DNA of 63,933 nucleotides, from assembly GCA_902800435.1 (NCBI GenBank), contig CADCEQ010000036.1, positions 1 to 63,933 of the forward strand, written 5' to 3'. Positions within the stretch are counted from its first letter, which is position 1; the number at the start of each line of letters is the position of its first letter. The notes beneath the pieces were generated by a model that saw only the letters and a list, made by a program, of their open reading frames with translations, made no database searches and was not told where the DNA came from. This DNA comes from an uncultured Prevotellaceae bacterium (lineage in GTDB: Bacteria; Bacteroidota; Bacteroidia; Bacteroidales; Bacteroidaceae). Position numbers and translations under genes: made by a program. Positions 17,419 to 26,220 of this stretch are shown one piece after another.

Positions 17419-18126
17419 ATGGATAAGACTCCCACTCCCCACATCGGGGCCAAGTATGGCGAAATAGCCGAGACAGTAATCATGGCGGGCGACCCGCTGC
17501 GTGCCAAGTTTATGGCTGAGAACTTCCTGGAAAACCCAGTACAATTTAACAATGTGCGTGGCATGTTAGGCTTTACCGGAACCCATCAGGGGAAACGGGT
17601 GAGCGTGATGGGCCACGGCATGGGTATTCCGTCCATCGGTATTTACACCTACGAGCTGTTCAACTTCTATGGTGTCAATACCATTATCCGCGTAGGTTCT
17701 GCAGGTTCTATCAACGAAGACCTTCACGTAGGCGACCTCGTACTTGTCGAGGGTGCCTGTACCAACTCCAACTACGGTTCCCAGTACGAGCTTCCCGGTA
17801 CGTTCGCTCCTATTGCGGAGTTCAACTTGCTGCGGGGTGCTGCCGATGCCTGCGACCGCTTTGGCTATCGCTACAAGGTGGGCAATGTGCTGTCGTCGGA
17901 CACCTTCTACACCGAGAATCCGCACAACGACAAGTGGATGAACATGGGTGTGCTCGCCATCGAGATGGAGGCTTCGGCCCTCTACATGAATGCAGCCCGC
18001 TGCGGCAAGCGCGCTCTGGTCATCCTGACCGTCTCAGACCACATCCTGACGGGTGAGGTAACGACTGCCGAAGAGCGCCAGACCACGTTCACCCACATGA
18101 TGGACGTTGCGTTCTCGCTGGTGTAA
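17419..18126 (+). CDS. deoD: Purine nucleoside phosphorylase, DeoD type
   Basis: This 235-residue protein phosphorolyses purine (deoxy)nucleosides to base and (deoxy)ribose-1-phosphate. Family features include PHIGAKYGEIAETVIMAGDPLRAKF at the start (split by the GDPLRAK phosphate loop near 24-30), HGMGIPS, IRVGSAGSI, and the EMEASALY ribose-binding helix with the later SDH catalytic-loop aspartate. The length equals hexameric DeoD. ATG 17419 was preferred to an upstream in-frame TTG at 17413. The next gene starts 35 bp later. Confidence 0.95.
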   Translation: MDKTPTPHIGAKYGEIAETVIMAGDPLRAKFMAENFLENPVQFNNVRGMLGFTGTHQGKRVSVMGHGMGIPSIGIYTYELFNFYGVNTIIRVGSAGSINEDLHVGDLVLVEGACTNSNYGSQYELPGTFAPIAEFNLLRGAADACDRFGYRYKVGNVLSSDTFYTENPHNDKWMNMGVLAIEMEASALYMNAARCGKRALVILTVSDHILTGEVTTAEERQTTFTHMMDVAFSLV

Positions 18127-18161
18127 CGCCTTCAAAAACAAACCCTTAAATACTCAACGCT

Positions 18162-18785
18162 ATGAACAAAGAAGAGAAATTTGTCATTACCATCAGCCGA
18201 CAGTTCGGCACGGGTGGTCACGAAATCGGTGCCGAGCTGGCCAAGCGCCTTGGCGTGAAGCTGCTCGACAAGCAGATTCTCAATGCGGTGGCAAAGCGCA
18301 TCAGCGCCGTCGAAGAGGCTGTTGAGAAGATAGAGTCGCGCAACCCGCTGTGGCGCGACGACTTCACCAACTTCTATCGCACCTATATGTCTGGAGCAGA
18401 GTATAGCGGAGCTGAGCACGACCAGACGAGCCACGAGCTGTTCAGGGCTCAGGCTGAGGCCATCCGCAAGATTGCCTCCGAGGAGTCGTGCGTGATTATC
18501 GGCCGTTGCGGTTTCGACATCTTCAGGGACCATCCCAATGCGCTGAAGATTTTCATCCATTCGCCGTTAGACTGCCGCAAGCGCCGCATTGCCGAGAAGT
18601 ACGACCTCAGCGAGCAGGACGCCGCCGCCATGATTGTCGACAACGACTACAGTCGCGAGCTCTACACAAAGACCTTTACGGGCAGCGACTGGACCGACGC
18701 CCGCAACTACGACATCTCGCTCGACGTGAGGAAGTTCGGTGTCAACGGAGCCGTCGACTTCCTGATGAAGGCTATCGAAGGCTGA
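18162..18785 (+). CDS. Cytidylate kinase-like family protein
   Basis: This 207-residue protein shows the SRQFGTGGHEIGAELAKRLG nucleotide-binding start of the cytidylate-kinase-like family (Cytidylate_kin2), followed by CVIIGRCGFDI and a lid-like arginine-rich segment (DCRKRRIAEKY). The function assigned to the family is nucleotide kinase-like, but it is distinct from the canonical Cmk and its substrate is not settled. It probably shares the deoD transcript. Its 3' end overlaps the convergent glycosyltransferase gene by 14 bp. Confidence 0.87.
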   Translation: MNKEEKFVITISRQFGTGGHEIGAELAKRLGVKLLDKQILNAVAKRISAVEEAVEKIESRNPLWRDDFTNFYRTYMSGAEYSGAEHDQTSHELFRAQAEAIRKIASEESCVIIGRCGFDIFRDHPNALKIFIHSPLDCRKRRIAEKYDLSEQDAAAMIVDNDYSRELYTKTFTGSDWTDARNYDISLDVRKFGVNGAVDFLMKAIEG

Positions 18786-19869
18786 GGTACAGCTGTTCGT
18801 ACTGGCGTGCCACCTTCAGATAGTCGTGGTGACGCTCGACGTATTCCCTGCTTTGCAACTTAAGCAGGGGAATACGTTCGGGGTGCAGAATGAACTGTTC
18901 CAGTTCGTGGTAGACGCTCTCGTAAGTGGGCTGCACGTTGATGATTGGGCGCAGCTCGTCCTCGTGGATGATTTCGTAGTTCTCAGGTTCTCCGCCGCCG
19001 ACGCAGATAATGCCCTTCGACATGGCCAGCAGCGGATTCATCGAGGGCGTGTAGCTGTATAGCTGGTCGAGAATGGCGTCCGAACCGTTCATCAGCTTCT
19101 CGTATTCGGCAAAGGGCACGCCCTCGGCCACGACGAGCTTCATGCGGTGGGGATATTTGCTGTGCAGGTCTTCGGCGGCACGCAGCATGATGTCGGTGCC
19201 CTTGTACTGGCTGCGGCCTCGGCTGATACCTATAAATATGGTAACCTTCGAAGGCTTGCACTGAGCGGTCGTGAAGTCCTCGGGCAGCTTGATGGGGAAG
19301 GGAATGAAGTGCGTCTTCTCGGGGAAGTAAGGCCGGTAGCACACGTCGTATTCGTAAAGGCCGGTGACAATGGCGTCGCAGTCGTTGGCAATGAGGTGGT
19401 TCAGCCGCTCCTTCTCGGTTCCCAGCCAGTCGCGCTGCTCTTTCACTGCCGGTTCGTCGGTGCGCACGGTGTCGCCGATGTTGAAGTCGCTGTATCGCAG
19501 CGGCTTTTTGTATGTGCATGTGTGTACCCAGTACCAGTCCATGCCGAAGGCACCCATCACCATTGCCTTGTTGTGCCGCCTGAGGTAGCGGTAAATCGGG
19601 AACAGCCGCTCGGCCTTGAGTTCGAGGAACATGGGGTTGATGACTTGTACGACGTCATAGCCCCGCAGTCGCGGCAGCAGGCCGTAGACTCTGGCCATCA
19701 GCTTGATGCCGCCCCACTTGCCCGGCTGTCGTGCCAGGTCAATGTCGCGCGGGTAGTCCTTCCAGAAGTCGCCGTTCGAAGCCACCGTCACCTTGTGGCC
19801 CAGCTGGCGCAGTCCTTCGGCCAGTGTCCAGTGTACGTTGCTGTATTCTCCTAACAGTAGTATCTTCAT
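18772..19869 (-). CDS. Glycosyltransferase, GT1/GT4-like GT-B fold
   Basis: The 365-residue protein starts MKILLLGEYSNVHWTLAEGL, a Rossmann start with a glycine-containing donor loop. The C-terminal half has the features of GT-B retaining enzymes (IFIGISRGRSQYKGTDIMLRA split over about residues 210-230, then an E-rich nucleotide-sugar region near GGGEPENYEIIHEDEL). Donor and acceptor are unknown. An apparently longer frame reaching 20763 is an out-of-frame reading of the next gene; the ATG at 19869 overlaps that gene's stop as ATGA. It is the last of three glycosyltransferase genes in line. Confidence 0.8.
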   Translation of the reverse strand: MKILLLGEYSNVHWTLAEGLRQLGHKVTVASNGDFWKDYPRDIDLARQPGKWGGIKLMARVYGLLPRLRGYDVVQVINPMFLELKAERLFPIYRYLRRHNKAMVMGAFGMDWYWVHTCTYKKPLRYSDFNIGDTVRTDEPAVKEQRDWLGTEKERLNHLIANDCDAIVTGLYEYDVCYRPYFPEKTHFIPFPIKLPEDFTTAQCKPSKVTIFIGISRGRSQYKGTDIMLRAAEDLHSKYPHRMKLVVAEGVPFAEYEKLMNGSDAILDQLYSYTPSMNPLLAMSKGIICVGGGEPENYEIIHEDELRPIINVQPTYESVYHELEQFILHPERIPLLKLQSREYVERHHDYLKVARQYEQLYLSLR

Positions 19870-20861
19870 CGTTCCTGGGTCATCAGTGGCAGGGTTCTCA
19901 TCAGCAGCGTCAGGCCGGCGCTGCTGTTGGTCAGCCGGCGGAACCACTTGTACTTTGTCGTGTAGTCGCGGTCGGGTAGGGGGAAGAGTCCGTCGCTGCG
20001 CAGCGTGTCGAGACGCTGCTGGAGCAGACTGCTGTCGCGCGTCAGGGTGATGGTGTTGTAGATGTGGTCCATTGTCAGCTGGGCCACGCGCCGCTCCAGT
20101 GCTATGCGCTCGGCGGTGGGCAGCGTGGCCGCTTTCTGCTGCAGACTGCGTATGACGCGCAGGTTGTCGTCGAGCCGCTTCATGACGCCCTCCTTCGTCT
20201 TGTTGCCGATGGCCGACGTCTCGCGCAGCCGGTAGTAGTAGGCTTTGGCGGTGGTCCTCACCACGCGCTCGGCCCTGAGCAGCAGTTGGGGTATGAACTC
20301 CTCGTCCTCGCCGTAGCTGATGCCCGGCGTGAAGCAGAGCTCGCCCAGTATGGAGCGGCTGAACAGACAGAGGCACGCGGCACCCTGAATGTTGTGCTGG
20401 CGCATCATGTCGCAGCCGCTCATCGGCTCCCAGTCCTCGTAGGCCAGGTCGTCGCTGCTTTTGTGAGTGAAGTCGAACATCACGGCGTCGGCCTTGCCGT
20501 ATCTGGCGATGTCGAGGCAGTGCTCGTATGTCGACTGTATCAGCGTGTCGTCGCCGTCGACGAACTGTATGTATCTGCCGGTTGCCGTGCGCAGCCCGAG
20601 GTTGCGTGCCGTACTGACGCCGCCGTTGCCCTTCCTGACGTAGACGACGTCGTCGCCGAATTGCTGCAGCTCCTCGATGGGACTCTGCTCCGAGCCGTCG
20701 TCGACCACGATGATCTCGCGCTCGAAGGGACGCAGCGACAGGCTCAGGATGCTCTCGACGCACTCGCCGAGCATCTTTTGCGGCAGGTTGTAGCAGGTAA
20801 CGATGAAGGTTACGAGCGGCTGGGCTTCCTGAATCGGTGTACTATCTTGTTGAGTTTGCAT
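19866..20861 (-). CDS. Family 2 glycosyltransferase
   Basis: This 331-residue GT-A enzyme has VTFIVTCYNLP at the start and EIIVVDDGS (about 50-58). STARNLGLRTATGRYIQFVDGDD, of which VDGDD is the metal-binding DxD, follows at about 83-105. The C-terminal third is helical with no membrane segment. It overlaps the previous gene by 52 bp and the next by 4 bp. Probable role: adding a sugar during surface-glycan synthesis. Confidence 0.88.
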   Translation of the reverse strand: MQTQQDSTPIQEAQPLVTFIVTCYNLPQKMLGECVESILSLSLRPFEREIIVVDDGSEQSPIEELQQFGDDVVYVRKGNGGVSTARNLGLRTATGRYIQFVDGDDTLIQSTYEHCLDIARYGKADAVMFDFTHKSSDDLAYEDWEPMSGCDMMRQHNIQGAACLCLFSRSILGELCFTPGISYGEDEEFIPQLLLRAERVVRTTAKAYYYRLRETSAIGNKTKEGVMKRLDDNLRVIRSLQQKAATLPTAERIALERRVAQLTMDHIYNTITLTRDSSLLQQRLDTLRSDGLFPLPDRDYTTKYKWFRRLTNSSAGLTLLMRTLPLMTQER

Positions 20862-21706
20862 ATTCCGTTGATTCCAAGTGTGTTGAGCATCATTGCTTTC
20901 AGTCTTTGTTTTATGCCGCCAAAGGGCTTCACGCTGCGTTGCGGCAGTCGTGGCTCATCGCCCGTCAGTTCGCAGACGTCCATCTGGATGTTGAGCAAGT
21001 GCATGTAGTAGCAGTCGTCAATGGGCATTGCCGCCGCGAGGTGGGCGTCGAGCAGCATGCGCAGTTGCTCGCCCTTGGCCGTTGCCGTTATTCCCTTGGT
21101 GTTGTCGCAGTAGTAATAGGTGCCGCGGGCTGAGGTCATGATGCGCGGCGAGCGGCTGAGCAGGCGGGGTAGGGTATAGACGTCCTCGAACACCTTGCCC
21201 TCGGGGAAGCGCACCTCGTCGAACAGCCAGCGCCGGTATATTTTGTTCCAGGCGTAGGTGTGGAGGTAGGCCTTCGTCCCGAGCCAGTAGTCGTCGGGGC
21301 TGTCGTAGGTCTGTTGCTTGAATCCGAGGAATGTCTGGTCGGCGGCGCCGTAGAATTTCCACAGCGGGTATTCCAGCAAGTCGGTCTGTTCGGCCATCGG
21401 CATCAGGGCTTCGAGCGTGCCGTCGGCAATATAGTCGTCGCTGTCGACGAAGGTGATGAACTCACCCCTGGCCCTGTCGATGCCGGCGTTGCGGGCGGCG
21501 CTGAGTCCCCTGTTCTGCTGGTGGATGACCGTGAAGCGGCTGTCGCGCCTCGCCCATTCGTCGCACCGCTCGGGGCAATGGTCGGGCGAGCCGTCGTCGA
21601 CGAGGATGACCTCGAAGTCGCCGAAGCTCTGTCGCGCCACACTCTCCAGACAGCGGTCGAGCGTGGCTTCCACACGATAGACTGGGATGACAATACTCAG
21701 TTTCAC
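20810..21706 (-). CDS. Family 2 glycosyltransferase (GTG start)
   Basis: This 298-residue GT-A enzyme has KLSIVIPVYRVEATLDRCL, VILVDDGSPD, GLSAARNAGIDRARG and FVDSDD (the DxD). The first codon is GTG (21704-21706). A TAATTTTG -7 element on the minus strand ends only 5 bp upstream, so the message may have little or no leader. Its last 52 bases overlap the next glycosyltransferase in another frame, an unusually long overlap for a functional pair. It is transcribed away from the flippase gene. Confidence 0.87.
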   Translation of the reverse strand: MKLSIVIPVYRVEATLDRCLESVARQSFGDFEVILVDDGSPDHCPERCDEWARRDSRFTVIHQQNRGLSAARNAGIDRARGEFITFVDSDDYIADGTLEALMPMAEQTDLLEYPLWKFYGAADQTFLGFKQQTYDSPDDYWLGTKAYLHTYAWNKIYRRWLFDEVRFPEGKVFEDVYTLPRLLSRSPRIMTSARGTYYYCDNTKGITATAKGEQLRMLLDAHLAAAMPIDDCYYMHLLNIQMDVCELTGDEPRLPQRSVKPFGGIKQRLKAMMLNTLGINGICKLNKIVHRFRKPSRS

Positions 21707-21726
21707 GCCACAAAATTACGAAATAA

Positions 21727-21758
21727 TTTGCAATTTCGTAATAAAATGCGTACTTTTG
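21727..21758 (+). promoter_or_regulatory. Promoter of the flippase-glycosyltransferase pair
   Basis: TTTG at 21727-21730 and TACTTTTG at 21751-21758 are 20 bp apart. A divergent -7 element, TAATTTTG on minus, occupies 21711-21718, so the two units share about 50 bp of control DNA. Confidence 0.65.
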
Positions 21759-21779
21759 CGTTTGATTTGGTAGAAAAAG

Positions 21780-23279
21780 ATGAAAAAAGAGGCTACAGGC
21801 AGCTATAGCCATGTATTGAAATATACCGGCATTTTCGGCGGCGTACAGGGACTGAACATCGTGGTCAGCCTTGTGCGCAACAAGCTGATAGCCGTCATCC
21901 TCGGGCCTAACGGCATGGGACTGGCCTCGCTCTTCAACACCACCGTCAACTTCATCTCGCAGGCCACGAACCTCGGCATCTCGTTCTCGGCCGTCAAGCA
22001 CGTATCGGAGCTCTTCGACCGTGGCGACGAGGCCGCGATAGCCAATTTCGTGCGAGTGGTGCGTGCCTGGTCGCTGCTGACCGCCCTCTTCGGCATGCTG
22101 GTATGCATCGTGGCGGGCCCGGCCCTGAGCAACTACACCTTCGCGTGGGGCGACCACACGCTGCACTTCGTCCTGCTGTCGCCAGCCGTCGGACTGCTGG
22201 CCATTACGGGCGGCGAGACGGCCATCCTGAAGGGTGCGCGCCAGCTGCGGCCGCTGGCCGTCATTCAGGTCTACACGGTGCTGGCGGCGCTGGTCATCTC
22301 CGTACCTGTCTACTATTTCTTCGGCCAGACGGGCATCGTGCCGGTCATCGTGCTGATGGCCCTGGTGTCGATGCTGCTCACCGTCCGCTACAGCTACCGC
22401 CTCTATCCGCTACAGCTGCGCGGCGGGCGCGGCGTCCTCGGCGAGGGCATGGAGATGGTGAAGCTCGGCGTGGCCTTCGTCGTGGCGGGCGTCATGGGCA
22501 GCGGTGCCGAGGTGCTGATACGCTCGTTCCTGAACGTCAGCAGCGGCGACCTCGACGTCGTCGGACTCTACAACGCGGGCTTCATGCTGACCGTCACCTA
22601 CGCCGGCATGGTGTTCTCGGCTATGGAGACCGACTACTTCCCCCGACTGTCGTCGGTGAACCACGACGCTGCGGCCACCAACCTCACCGTTAACCGCCAG
22701 ATTGAGGTGTCGCTGCTCATCGTGTCGCCCATGCTGGCTACGCTCATTATCAGCCTGCCGGTGCTCATTCCCATATTGTTCACGTCGAAGTTCCTGCCGA
22801 TGGTGAGCATGGCCCAGATAGCCGTGTTCTCGATGTATATCAAGGCCCTTTCGCTGCCCGTGTCGTACATCATGCTGGCCAAGGGCGACTCCATAGGCTA
22901 CATGGTGCTCGAGGGCATCTACGACGTGCTGCTGGTCGTGCTGATTGTCTTCGGCTACCGCCACTGGGGACTCTTCGGCACGGGCGTGGCCCTGTCGCTG
23001 AGCTATCTGCTCGACATCCTGATGGTCGGGGCCTATGCCTACCTGCGCTATCAGTACCGCCCGTCGGTGCCTGTCATCTACTACGCCGCCCTCCAGTTCT
23101 CGTTAGGACTGGCGGCCTATACGGTCACGCTCATCGACAATCCCTTCATCTACTGGACGCTGGGCTTGCTTATCTGCCTGGTCAGTCTGCTCGTCTCGGT
23201 CTATATTCTCCACCAGAAGACTTCGCTCTGGGCGTCGCTCACGGGGAAGTTGAAGAAGCGTTTCCGCAAGAATGGCTGA
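21780..23279 (+). CDS. Oligosaccharide flippase, Wzx/MATE-like
   Basis: This 499-residue protein has about 12-14 hydrophobic segments and a polysaccharide-translocase start (YTGIFGGVQGLNIVVSLVRNKLIAVILGP over residues 15-43). It resembles WzxE-type O-antigen or enterobacterial-common-antigen flippases, which move undecaprenyl-linked oligosaccharides across the inner membrane. The neighbouring glycosyltransferases make this role likely. Its stop overlaps the next start by 8 bp. Confidence 0.88.
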   Translation: MKKEATGSYSHVLKYTGIFGGVQGLNIVVSLVRNKLIAVILGPNGMGLASLFNTTVNFISQATNLGISFSAVKHVSELFDRGDEAAIANFVRVVRAWSLLTALFGMLVCIVAGPALSNYTFAWGDHTLHFVLLSPAVGLLAITGGETAILKGARQLRPLAVIQVYTVLAALVISVPVYYFFGQTGIVPVIVLMALVSMLLTVRYSYRLYPLQLRGGRGVLGEGMEMVKLGVAFVVAGVMGSGAEVLIRSFLNVSSGDLDVVGLYNAGFMLTVTYAGMVFSAMETDYFPRLSSVNHDAAATNLTVNRQIEVSLLIVSPMLATLIISLPVLIPILFTSKFLPMVSMAQIAVFSMYIKALSLPVSYIMLAKGDSIGYMVLEGIYDVLLVVLIVFGYRHWGLFGTGVALSLSYLLDILMVGAYAYLRYQYRPSVPVIYYAALQFSLGLAAYTVTLIDNPFIYWTLGLLICLVSLLVSVYILHQKTSLWASLTGKLKKRFRKNG

Positions 23280-24249
23280 AGTCACCGTCCTCGTTGCCGT
23301 CTACAATGCGGCGGCGTTCCTGCCCCGCTGCCTCGACTCGCTGACAGGCCAGTCGATGAGCGACATACAGATTGTGTGCATCGACGACGCCTCGACCGAC
23401 GGCTCGCTCCAAGTGCTCAGCGACTACGCCCGCCGCGACCCCCGCATCGAGGTGGTCCGTCTGGCTGAGAACGGCGGACAAGCCCATGCCCGCAACATGG
23501 GGCTGCAACGGGTCCGTGGGCGCTACGTCTGCATGGTCGATGCCGACGACTGGCTGTCGGCCGACGCCCTGGAGCAGCTCTGTGCGGCCTTCGATGCCGA
23601 GACCGACTGCGTGCTCTTCGACGTGGTGAAGGTCTATCCCGACGGCCGCGAGGAGCCATACCCCATGCCTGACTTCGCGACGCTGACGGGCCAGGAGGCC
23701 TTCCGCCTGAGCCTGACATGGCAGATTCACGGCCTCTACGGCGTGCGGCTGCCTATTCATCAGCAGTACCCTTACGACGAGACCTGCCGGGCCTACAGCG
23801 ACGACAACACCACCCGTCTGCACTACCTCGCCTCGCGCCGGGTGAGCCGCTGCCCGGGCCGCTACTACTACCGCCAGCACGCAGCCTCGGTCACTCATGC
23901 CGCCACCGTGCGCCGCTTCGACTACCTGCGGGCCAACGAGAGCATGCGCCGCCAGATGCTTGAGCAGAACGTAGAGTCCACGCTGATTGACCTCTACGAG
24001 AACCACCGCTGGCTGAACCTCGTCGACGTCTATATGTTCTACCACGTCCACGGCCGCCGTCTGCCCGCTGCCGACCGCCGCTACGGCCTCAGCCTGCTCC
24101 ACCATACGTGGGCCACCATCGACCGCCGCGCCTTGCGAAAAGAGACGACAGCCAAGTTCGGCTATCGTCCCTGTTCAACCTGGGCTTTGTTCCGCCTCCA
24201 GGAGTGGCTCTACTTCACCCTCCGCGGACTTTTAGGCAGAAATTCGTAG
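23272..24249 (+). CDS. Family 2 glycosyltransferase
   Basis: This 325-residue GT-A enzyme has VTVLVAVYNAAAFLPRCLDSL, IVCIDDASTDGS, GGQAHARNMGLQRVRG and MVDADDW (DxD). The C-terminus is Arg- and Tyr-rich. It overlaps the flippase gene by 8 bp and is probably co-translated with it. It ends 27 bp before the convergent PepSY-like gene. Confidence 0.88.
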   Translation: MAEVTVLVAVYNAAAFLPRCLDSLTGQSMSDIQIVCIDDASTDGSLQVLSDYARRDPRIEVVRLAENGGQAHARNMGLQRVRGRYVCMVDADDWLSADALEQLCAAFDAETDCVLFDVVKVYPDGREEPYPMPDFATLTGQEAFRLSLTWQIHGLYGVRLPIHQQYPYDETCRAYSDDNTTRLHYLASRRVSRCPGRYYYRQHAASVTHAATVRRFDYLRANESMRRQMLEQNVESTLIDLYENHRWLNLVDVYMFYHVHGRRLPAADRRYGLSLLHHTWATIDRRALRKETTAKFGYRPCSTWALFRLQEWLYFTLRGLLGRNS

Positions 24250-24276
24250 CTTGGCGTGACTTTCAGGATTCTGTTC

Positions 24277-24705
24277 TTAATCGTCAATATCGATAACCTG
24301 GAAATAACTATTGAACTCCAGTTCCATGCCGTTGTTCAGCTTCACATCGTATGTGCCTCGACGGTCACGATCAATCTTGACGATAACGGCTCCAGGGAAG
24401 GTCTTCTCTACGCCGGCCTTGATCTGCTCGGGGACAAGGGCAGTTGGTACGGCCGACATCCTGCAGTCGAATTCTCTCCAGTTCCCTCGTTTGTCAAACT
24501 CTGCCTTCTCACCACTCTGGAACCTCACTGTGTAGTCGTCCCAGTCTACGGTGACAACGAGGGGCACCTTGTGGGCGAAATTCTTCTTTAGCAGTGTCTG
24601 TACCTGTGCGGGGAGCTGCTCGAAGGTAATTACTCGGTCGCTATCGGCCATTGCGGGGGCAAACATTGTCAGCACTAAAGCTAACAGAACTAACATCTTT
24701 TTCAT
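24277..24705 (-). CDS. Secreted PepSY-like domain protein
   Basis: This 142-residue protein has a signal peptide (MKKMLVLLALVLTMFAPAMA). Two PepSY-like halves follow, each starting near ITFEQLPAQVQTLLKKNF and TALVPEQIKAGVEKTFPG and each ending in a KxxxxNGxEL strand, with a DIDD end. The family is periplasmic in Bacteroidota and its ligand is unknown. It is a close paralogue of the gene at 50562-50990, with the same length and block order. ATG 24705 starts the signal peptide; the frame upstream is not coding. Confidence 0.85.
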   Translation of the reverse strand: MKKMLVLLALVLTMFAPAMADSDRVITFEQLPAQVQTLLKKNFAHKVPLVVTVDWDDYTVRFQSGEKAEFDKRGNWREFDCRMSAVPTALVPEQIKAGVEKTFPGAVIVKIDRDRRGTYDVKLNNGMELEFNSYFQVIDIDD

Positions 24706-24753
24706 AATCGTTATTTTTTTAATTGTTAATACTTTTGTTTCTGAATTGTGATG

Positions 24754-24784
24754 CAAAGTTACGGCGGTTTTCAGCTCGTTCCAA
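24754..24784 (-). promoter_or_regulatory. Promoter of the PepSY-like gene at 24.3 kb
   Basis: On the minus strand TTGG (24781-24784) and TAACTTTG (24754-24761) are 19 bp apart. The leader would be about 42 bases. Confidence 0.65.
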
Positions 24785-24830
24785 CTTTTTTCTTGTTTTT
24801 TGCTTCGGGTTGTTGCGACACACATAGGTT

Positions 24831-24873
24831 TTTTGCGACATAATCGGGGAATGTTGTCATATTTGTCGCAAAA
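24831..24873. promoter_or_regulatory. Inverted repeat TTTTGCGACA / TGTCGCAAAA
   Basis: Ten-base perfect arms lie at 24831-24840 and 24864-24873, 23 bp apart, with a further TTGCGACA at 24813-24820. They lie upstream of ung and downstream of no gene, so they look like operator half-sites rather than a terminator. Confidence 0.4.
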
Positions 24874-24961
24874 CAGCCCCGGGATTCTTGGCGTGGGCGT
24901 GGCTATTCCAATTATTCCAATTCCAATTAGGAAAATTTGTAGCAGAAATAGTTATTCCAGT

Positions 24962-25627
24962 ATGAACGTACAGATAGAACCAACGTGGAAAGAGCGGCTG
25001 GCAACGGAGTTTGAGAAGCCCTACTTCGAACAGCTGACAGGGGCGGTGCGGCAGGAGTACAGTCAGACGACGTGCTACCCGCCGGGACGACTGATATTTA
25101 ATGCTTTCAACCTTTGTCCGTTTGACAAAGTGAAGGTGGTCATCATCGGCCAGGACCCGTACCACGAACCGGGCCAGGCCCACGGGCTGAGCTTCTCGGT
25201 GCAGGACGGGGTGATGTTCCCGCCGTCGCTGCAGAATATCTTCAAGGAGATAGAGCAGGACCTCGGTACGCCGGTGCCGCCGACCGGCAACCTGACGCGC
25301 TGGGCGGAGCAGGGCGTGCTGCTGCTCAACGCCACGCTGACCGTGCGTGCCCATCAGGCCAACAGCCACTCCACGCTCGGCTGGCAGAAGTTCACCGATG
25401 CCGCCATCTACGCTTTAGCCTCGCAACGTGAGCACCTGGTCTATATGCTCTGGGGCGGCTATGCGCGCGGCAAAGCTTACATGATTCCGAAAGACAGGAA
25501 CCTCGTGTTGGAGTCAGTCCATCCGTCGCCGCTCTCGGCGAATCGTGGCGGCTGGTTCGGCCAGCACCAGTTCTCGCGCTGCAATGAGTATCTGAGACAA
25601 AACGGCATAGAACCCATCGTATGGTAA
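24962..25627 (+). CDS. ung: Uracil-DNA glycosylase
   Basis: This 221-residue family 1 enzyme removes uracil from DNA. It has the water-activating GQDPYH motif, the FPPSLQNIFKE loop, the LLLNATLTV strand and the HPSPLS leucine-loop motif. The frame is open further upstream, but ATG 24962 gives the family N-terminus. Its end overlaps the DUF3109 start by 7 bp. Confidence 0.96.
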   Translation: MNVQIEPTWKERLATEFEKPYFEQLTGAVRQEYSQTTCYPPGRLIFNAFNLCPFDKVKVVIIGQDPYHEPGQAHGLSFSVQDGVMFPPSLQNIFKEIEQDLGTPVPPTGNLTRWAEQGVLLLNATLTVRAHQANSHSTLGWQKFTDAAIYALASQREHLVYMLWGGYARGKAYMIPKDRNLVLESVHPSPLSANRGGWFGQHQFSRCNEYLRQNGIEPIVW

Positions 25628-26220
25628 AACTTCCTCCCATTCTCGACGTCGGCGGCGTGCTGATTTCCTCCGACTTGCTGACTGAGCGTTTCTGCTGCGA
25701 CTACGAGAAGTGTCGCGGCGTGTGCTGCATCGAGGGTGACGCAGGCGCACCAGTAACGATGGACGAGATTGCCGGTATAGAGGAGGCGCTCGACACAGTA
25801 TGGGGCGACCTGTCGGCCTCGGCGCAGTCGGTCATCGACCGTCAGGGCGTGGCCTATACCGACCAGGAGGGCGACCTCGTGACGAGCATCGTCAGGGGAA
25901 AGGACTGCGTGTTCACGTGTTACGATGGTGAGAATTGTCTGTGTGCACTGGAGAAGGCATATCGGTCAGGCAAGACTCAGTTCTGCAAGCCCATCAGCTG
26001 TGCCCTCTACCCTATCCGCGCCAAGCAGTTTGCTGACGGCACAGTAGCCCTGAACTACCACCGCTGGAAAATCTGCGAGGATGCCGTCAAGAAAGGGCAG
26101 GCGCTTGACCTGCCCGTCTACCAGTTCCTGAAGGAGCCGCTGATGCGCCGCTTCGGCGAAGCATGGTATCAGGAACTCTGCGATGTAGCCGACGAGTTGC
26201 GCTCGCAGGGCTACCTATAG
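25621..26220 (+). CDS. DUF3109 family cysteine-rich protein
   Basis: This 199-residue protein matches the DUF3109 pattern, with a [16 protein letters not shown] cluster near residue 25 and further cysteines in [28 protein letters not shown] and WKICEDA. About eleven cysteines make metal or iron-sulfur binding likely, but no function is established. It overlaps ung by 7 bp and overlaps the convergent GH95 gene by 6 bp. Confidence 0.88.
   Translation: MVKLPPILDVGGVLISSDLLTERFCCDYEKCRGVCCIEGDAGAPVTMDEIAGIEEALDTVWGDLSASAQSVIDRQGVAYTDQEGDLVTSIVRGKDCVFTCYDGENCLCALEKAYRSGKTQFCKPISCALYPIRAKQFADGTVALNYHRWKICEDAVKKGQALDLPVYQFLKEPLMRRFGEAWYQELCDVADELRSQGYL

Noticed and set aside
19870..20763. A 663-residue frame on the minus strand joined to the GT-B enzyme
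   Set aside because: The upstream part is an out-of-frame reading of the GT2 gene and is Arg/His-rich nonsense; the real start is ATG 19869.
24800..24961. Longer ung protein from the upstream frame
   Set aside because: It has no family similarity and passes through the inverted repeat; family starts fit ATG 24962.
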